The translations under genes were made by a program, and so were the position numbers. This document shows positions 58,651 through 64,000 of a stretch of 64,000 nucleotides of DNA, piece after piece. The stretch covers positions 53,478,354-53,542,353 of the forward strand of contig NC_065536.1 of the NCBI RefSeq assembly GCF_932294415.1. The letters run 5' to 3'. A model generated the notes under the pieces. That model had not been told where the DNA came from. It saw only the letters and a list, made by a program, of their open reading frames with translations, and ran no database searches. This DNA comes from Quercus robur. Its lineage: Eukaryota > Streptophyta > Magnoliopsida > Fagales > Fagaceae. Positions within the stretch are counted from its first letter, which is position 1, and each line of letters starts with the position of its first letter.

Positions 58651-59690
58651 TAGTGACATGTTAGTTTGTAAAACCTATTAGTAAAAATTGTAGAATCATT
58701 AACTCACTATGGGTGAATCAATCATATTAAAAAGTAAAAATTCATAACATATTTGAAATGAAAAAAAAAATTTATATAAATAAACTAAATATTATTTAAG
58801 TGATATTTAAATATAAAAAGCCTGTTTTAAAATTCTTGCCTTAGGCCTCATACTGTCTTGCACTGACCTTGATTGATGCGCACACCTAATTTTTACTATA
58901 AATGGACTCTATATTATCAATAAACTATAAATACTAATTTACTATTATACGATTTTATTTACAAACTTACACAATCCATTATTAATTCAAGAGTCTTGTA
59001 GCTTAATTGATACTTCCCTATGCATAAAGTGTTAAGGAGTCTAGAGGGGAAATGTTCATAGTTAAATTGAGCGTGTAAGTTAATGAGTTTGTTTACAAAC
59101 ACATTATTATGTTTGAACTTGGTACATTTAGTAGTCATGCCAAAACTTGGTTCGAGCTTGGGTTGTTTGCTTAACGGACATAAACAATCATTTTTTGAGT
59201 TGAGCTCAAGTTATTCATAAACAACCCTACTTATGAACTTTTTTTCTTTTTGGTTAACACAAAGGGGTTTTACACTTTACTAATATATGTAAACCATTTT
59301 GAGAAAATTTTGATTGGTAAATGAGAAAGTGATTAGTTTTTTTTTTTTTTTTTATAATTCTTTCAAATTTTCATAAAACATTTTTTAAAATAGATAATTA
59401 ATTTATATTGAGAGGAGTATTGCCATTTTAAATGACCAAAGTGCCCTTGAGAATAAGATATACTTTAAGATGTACGAACGATGCAGCAGAACTCTATCTG
59501 AACTCACATGGACTCCGTGTAACAAGGAAAAAGAACCTTCCACCACTCACAGACTAGCAAGTATACAATAACCCAACAATTACACGAAGCCCCAAACCAA
59601 AACCAAAATCTTTTAAAAAAAAACCAAAACCAAAACCAAAAAAATCCAAAATCCAAACAGAAAAAAGAAAGAAAGAAGCGGAAAAAAAGA
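58651..59690. other. intergenic upstream of the O-fucosyltransferase gene
   Basis: AT-rich with a T-run at 59338-59354. The segment 58838-58870 may be the right part of the element split by the LINE. No gene is supported; an A/C-rich simple stretch at 59590-59700 lies just before the gene's leader. Confidence 0.4.
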
Positions 59691-59761
59691 AGAAGCCAAA
59701 ACCCAAAATACACATACTCACAGATAGAGAGAGAGAGCTGGATTTCAGTCCGAGGCGAGCC
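59690..59761 (+). promoter_or_regulatory. 5' UTR of the O-fucosyltransferase-family gene
   Basis: A GA-rich leader (agatagagagagagagctgg) precedes ATG at 59762. Leader length and the transcription start are not fixed by sequence. No clear TATA box was assigned. Confidence 0.35.
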
Positions 59762-61346
59762 ATGATCGAGCTCAGGCACTCAAGCTCGATCGGGCCTCGA
59801 GCCACTTCGTCGCCGATGAAGCGCGACGGTGACTCTTCCCCTCTGATTCCGGAGAACTATCCCGACGACGACGAGGATCGCGATCGACATTCCTCCAAAG
59901 ATCGCGACCGTCCGTTTTCATGGTACAATTTCCATTCCTGGTGCCCCTTCTTCGGCGACGATTCTAGGGTTTCTCCCTACAACTCCAGGATCTCGCTTTG
60001 CTTGCTCTTCGTTCTCGTCCTCGCTGGCCTGATTTCCGCTTTCTCGATCGTCAACCATTGGGTTAGTGCTCTCGTTTCATGTCATTTCTGGTTGTGTGCA
60101 TTTTGGGGATTCGGTTTGTGTTTCTGTGAAATTCTGTTTTTTTTTTCCCCCTCTACTTGTGCCTGTGTTTGGTTGCTCAGAAAATGTGGAAAAGGAATGA
60201 GAATTTGGATTTTGGTTGGAGTTTGAAAAAACATACTAAATTAGGCACTGTTTAGTTTTTATTAATACTGTTATGAACGCTTTGTTTTCAAACATTCAGA
60301 GAACAGTTGGATTTTGACTGATAATGATTTTATTTTAGGAGATTAGGAAGCTAATCTGTATCAAGCTTTGTATTTTGTTTGTATTAACATTTATAGTAGA
60401 GAAATGCTAGCGACAAAACATTTTCACAACAAATGCCAAGCGGTAAACTGTGAGTGGTAGGTAAAAAAAAATGATGTTAGTAGTGGGCCCAGGTGAGAAC
60501 CAGTAATAGATTGCCACCTTAGATTTGTTGTGAAATTTTTGCGACAATGTTGTAGATGTAGCACTTCTCTTTATTGTACAAATGTAAGGGTGCTTTGGTG
60601 AAATTTGGATTGATCTTGAAAATTAGCTGTATGTGGATGGAGCTGAAAAATGATTATTTACACTCACATTTTACTGTTTAGGGTTATGTGCTTTGGTGCT
60701 TCTTCAATGAGATGTATTGTATTTGTGGTAAAACGTTGTTGCTGATCGAGTTTTGACTATTGTCATAGTTTTAGTTTCTTTATGGTGTTGGCAATTCTGT
60801 CTACTGTATGGTCTGACTTCCGTCAATAATGAAATGCATGAATTTATTATGAAAGAAAAGGTCGCTCACACAAGGTAGCTCAATTGGTTGGCCTCATGGG
60901 AACCCCTCTGTGCCCGTGAGGTCTCCTGTTCAACACTTGGGATTACCCTATACACGGATCTTGCAGGCAGAGTTGTGTATCTACTATCTAGCATGTATAG
61001 AAAATTTTTAGCGTTGATTGTCTCAAATATATTCTTGTCTTCATAATCTGCATAGCTAACTTTGGTTTCAACTTATTGCAGAATGCCCCTTATTTGTGTA
61101 AAAAAGATGGCATTGTTCTTCACTGCCCACTTGTAAGTTCTCAAAGGTTCTTCTTTTGGTTATTTCTTTCCAATTTGATCACATGTATTCTTGGTATATT
61201 TACCAAACATTTATCTTATCTTTTATGTTTAGGTCAAGGAAGGTCCCTCACTTTGGGAGAATCCTTACTCAACAACCACATCTTGGAAGCCTTGTGCTGA
61301 GCGCCGTGATGGTGGAATATCAGGTAAATTTTGGGTTTGTTGAATA

Positions 61347-61383
<37 letters not shown>

Positions 61384-62176
61384 ATTATAAATTTTCAGTT
61401 TATACTTCTAGGGCCATGTGGAAGAGTTTATATTTGTGGAACTGAAGTAAGGATAGTGTCATTCATGAAGCTGACTTCTAGTTTTCTGTTTTTCTATCTA
61501 GTGTGAGATCCTTAACCCATTCATCTCACATCTAACTAGTATAGTCAATATGCTTTGGGTGAAATTGGTCATAATTAGGTTGGATTGCTATTTAGTGTTC
61601 TGGGGGCTGTGGGATATTTGGAACAAAATCTAGCATTTAGTGCATTACTGGAATTCCCTAACTGCCATAAGGCCTTGTTCTTTTGGATTCTTTCTTATTT
61701 TTTTTTATTGTTTTTAACCCCTTGGAGAACTTCTCTGGGTTGATCTATAACTATATATGTGTAATTTTTATTTTCTTTATGTCACACAGGAGACCTGGCC
61801 TAGGCCATATATTTGTTGCCTTTATACACTCAAATCTATTATGAAGACATATTTCTGTATGCATGCCTTAAAGTTGTATGATGGAGTTAAAAGATGTGTT
61901 AAAATTAAAATTTGCATTTTTACGAAGATTGTGCCTATCTTGTTCATGTAAAAAAAGATCTGTTATGCTATTCTATTCTCCCTACCTTCTTCTGATATGG
62001 TTATTGCAACATTCTCGATTGCTAATTTCAAATTTAGCTTCTCTTTTGCCGTTTATATGTGTTTCATTTTATTCTAGCAACTTTCTTGCCTATTTGCAGA
62101 TCTTCCTCCTGAAAATGAAACAAATGGCTATATATTCATCCATGCTGAAGGTGGTCTGAATCAACAAAGAATTGCT
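59762..62176 (+). CDS. O-fucosyltransferase-family protein, first four exons (3' end outside window)
   Basis: Coding exons: 59762-60061, 61082-61132, 61233-61323, 62100-62176; phases agree at every junction, giving 173 residues before the window's last intron. The protein starts MIELRHSSSIGPRATSSPMK, has an acidic/basic cytosolic segment, and a single membrane span at about residues 77-97 (ISLCLLFVLVLAGLISAFSI), as in type II Golgi enzymes. After it come CKKDGIVLHCP, SLWENPYSTTTSWKPCAERR and FIHAEGGLNQQRIA; the GGLNQQR motif belongs to the GDP-fucose site of plant O-FucT (DUF246/GT106) proteins. The family transfers fucose, or in some members other sugars, to proteins or cell-wall glycans; the substrate is not known from this sequence. 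Introns hold SINEs and MITEs. Confidence 0.9.
60866..61015 (+). repeat. tRNA-derived SINE in intron 1 of the O-fucosyltransferase gene
   Basis: A box A-like tagctcaattggttgg at 60876-60891 and a box B-like gttcaacacttgg at 60928-60940, about 40 bases apart, form a tRNA-type polymerase III promoter. The body continues to about 61015. The TSD was not established. Confidence 0.65.
61347..61379. repeat. (CA)n microsatellite in intron 3
   Basis: About sixteen AC/CA dinucleotides just after exon 3. A simple sequence repeat, likely polymorphic. Confidence 0.9.
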
Positions 62177-62426
62177 GTATGACTTCTTTTCTGCAAAATT
62201 GTAATCTGATCAAGAAATTCCCCCTTTTTTTTCCTTTGTATTGTTTTCAATCTATACATATTTATTATTCCCTTCTTCCTCCCATGCCTCTCTCTTTATA
62301 TTTTGCCGCATATTTCATGGTTCTTCAATCTTTTTGTGTTAAGAAAAGTTGAAGTGAATGAAATGGGTGAAAAGATGCATTAGTGTGGTATAGTATATAT
62401 GCATGTGCTTAATTTAATATTATGTA

Positions 62427-62606
62427 TGCGTTTGGATACTCCCTGCGTCTGGCGTTTTTTGAGTTTTCAGCTTTTTTTTTTTTGGGACCAGCACCTGGTG
62501 CAAGGCATATGAACAGTAATCGCAGAGAGAACAGTAACTTTTTAATTATTTTTATTGTTTTCAGTTTTCAATTTTCAGCAAAATAAGTGGTGTCCAAACA
62601 GACCCC
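62427..62606. mobile_element. MITE-like element in the O-fucosyltransferase intron after exon 4
   Basis: About 180 bp bounded by gcgtttggat and tccaaacagacccc. It contains gaacagtaat and agaacagtaac and resembles the MITE at 30429-30671. No coding and no certain TSD. Confidence 0.45.
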
Positions 62607-62697
62607 ATACCTCAGTGGGTCTTGAACCCACAATCTCACCCTTTGCCTAGATCTTATAAGGGTAGGAGGTGCTAGTTGAGCTACTGCTTATTGGCAA
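62607..62697 (-). repeat. tRNA-derived SINE in the same intron
   Basis: On the minus strand, box A-like tagctcaactagcacc (about 62669-62684) is followed by box B-like gggttcaagaccca (62617-62630). It directly follows the MITE-like element. Confidence 0.65.
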
Positions 62698-63881
62698 ATT
62701 TGAGGGAGTAATTGTGTAAGGATATAACTTAACTAATGGAAATGTAGCAACTAGTTTTGATGCGTAAAATTGATTATTGAAGCACCATTTCTGTCGTGTT
62801 TATCTTTTAGACTCGCACTACTATAATTTATTGTGCCTTGCTTTGTAGCACATTATATATTTGGTCAAACTAGATTTTCTAAGTAATGTAGAGCTGTAAT
62901 TTAAATTCTATGAATGTCTTTCTTATTATTTTGGGAATTGACATGTAAAAAAGCTATAATGTTAAAAAATAATGTATGTGGACCACAAAATCCAAACATT
63001 TTTTTTTTTTTTTAAAGAATAACATAAAACAGTGGATTGTAGAGGTTCAAATTGTTGTATATAAAGGAAGATTTTACCTTCATGGTGAAGATTTGAGGGG
63101 GCAATTATCTAAGGATATAACTTAACTAACAGAAATGGACCAACTAGATATGGGTTGCAAAAATTGATGATTGAAGTGCCATTTCTATCATGTTTATCCT
63201 CTTGTAGACCAGCGCTATGATTTATTGCCTAGCTTAGCTTCATTGCACATTATATATTTGATCAAACTAGATTTTCTTAGGGATGTGGGGCTGTAATTTA
63301 AAGTTTATGAGTGCCCGTTTTATTATTTTTGGGAATTGATATGTAAGAAAGCTATCAGGTTCTGAAATCATGCATGTGGACCACAAACTCCAAACAAATT
63401 TTTGAAGAACCACATACAAAAATAGGTTGCAGAGGTTCAATGGTTATATATAAAGGAAAATCATAATGTTAGATTTTCCCAAAAAAATAAAAAAATAAAA
63501 CCGTAATACATGATGAGAAGAAGGAAGGAAAGGGAAAGTTTTCCCAAATATTTTGATACTTGTGACTTGCCTCAATGGCATTTAAAAAAACTTCTCCACT
63601 GTCATTTACATGATAGAACTTTCATGCCTTTTCACTTGAAAATAGAAGTTTCATGCCATTAATATGGTGACATGATATCTTTGGAAATTAATCAGAACAT
63701 TCTTAAAATCTTTGGTTTTCTTCTGTGTGGCCCATTGAGCTATATAGACTTCTGTAAAGCATATACAGGTTTTGTGTGTTGTGCTAATCTATAATTAATG
63801 ACCACTATGATCTTTTTCTAAATAAGGTCATGCACAGTGGATTACAGTTATTAAACCTAAGTGTACTTATTTATTTATTTA
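62698..63881. other. intron sequence with an internal duplication
   Basis: No exon was recognised. Two stretches are clearly related: about 62695-63055 and 63094-63440 share ttgagggggcaattat-type text, actaatggaaatg, catttctgtcgtgtttatc, cattatatatttg and accacaaa-tccaaac. This is a diverged tandem duplication of about 390 bp. Confidence 0.6.
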
Positions 63882-64000
63882 TTTTTGATAAGTAAGAATG
63901 ATATATATACGAAAGGCTACTCTATGCATGAAGAACATAGGGCAAACCTAGAAAATACAAGGAAAACAGAGAAAAACAAAAAAGAAAACCAAACAATAGA
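63882..64000 (-). mobile_element. 3' end of a LINE on the minus strand (continues past window)
   Basis: A T-rich start followed by gataagtaagaatg matches the 3' end seen at 41909 (gataagtaacg) and, inverted, at 45708-45717 (ttacttatc). Only the 3' UTR is in the window; coding would lie beyond 64000. Confidence 0.5.

Noticed and set aside
60866-60945. Functional tRNA gene
   Set aside because: Box A and box B are present but the cloverleaf is not intact; it is a SINE head.

Overview
The window looks like nuclear DNA from a flowering plant, most likely a eudicot. It is AT-rich, has long poly-A/poly-T tracts and spliced genes with GT-AG introns, and is dense in plant-type transposable elements (L1-like LINEs, Helitrons, hAT elements, tRNA-derived SINEs, solo LTRs). 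The species cannot be fixed from the sequence alone; a woody eudicot is only an impression. No bacterial, organellar, viral or CRISPR sequence was seen.

Three host loci can be supported. (1) GLE1, the mRNA-export factor, minus strand, 38886 down to 30938. Fifteen coding exons can be placed with consistent phase, but two lesions break the frame: a TAA in exon 8 and a 1-nt deletion in exon 14. (2) The first exon of a mitochondrial-type ribosomal protein bS21, minus strand, 47661-47330. A complete Helitron (47673-49662) sits only 11 bases upstream of its start codon. (3) The 5' part (four exons) of an O-fucosyltransferase-family gene, plus strand, 59762-62176, which runs out of the window.

The rest is mostly mobile DNA. 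1-2333: 3' half of an L1-like LINE with an intact frame. 2334-6924: gene-poor DNA ending in a Helitron 3' terminus. 7128-9390: an old LINE fragment. 10982-11163: a fold-back MITE. 11826-13285: a solo LTR. 15997: a Helitron 5' terminus. 17737-24420: a large imperfect inverted-repeat locus (two opposed copies of one unnamed repeat), holding a solo LTR at 18393-19720. 24714-27766: a hAT-like fold-back element whose interior is a palindromic minisatellite of about 2.6 kb. 28074-28784: a hAT MITE with related ends. 29377-29455: a 79-bp retroposed fragment. 30200-30671: two further MITEs. 41359-46544: a nest of at least four LINE pieces. 50635-52033: a truncated LINE. 52885-58639: a full-length two-ORF LINE with target-site duplications (TSDs). 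60860-62700: two SINEs and a MITE inside O-fucosyltransferase introns. 63882-64000: the 3' end of another LINE.

The LINEs fall into two lineages: one with a C-terminal RNase H domain (1-2333, 50635-52033, 52885-58639) and one whose ORF2 stops soon after the zf-RVT region (41899-44304, 44999-45727, 45932-46544). No new multi-gene system was recognised. The most notable items are the fold-back hAT palindrome, the Helitron abutting the bS21 start codon, and the doubly broken GLE1.
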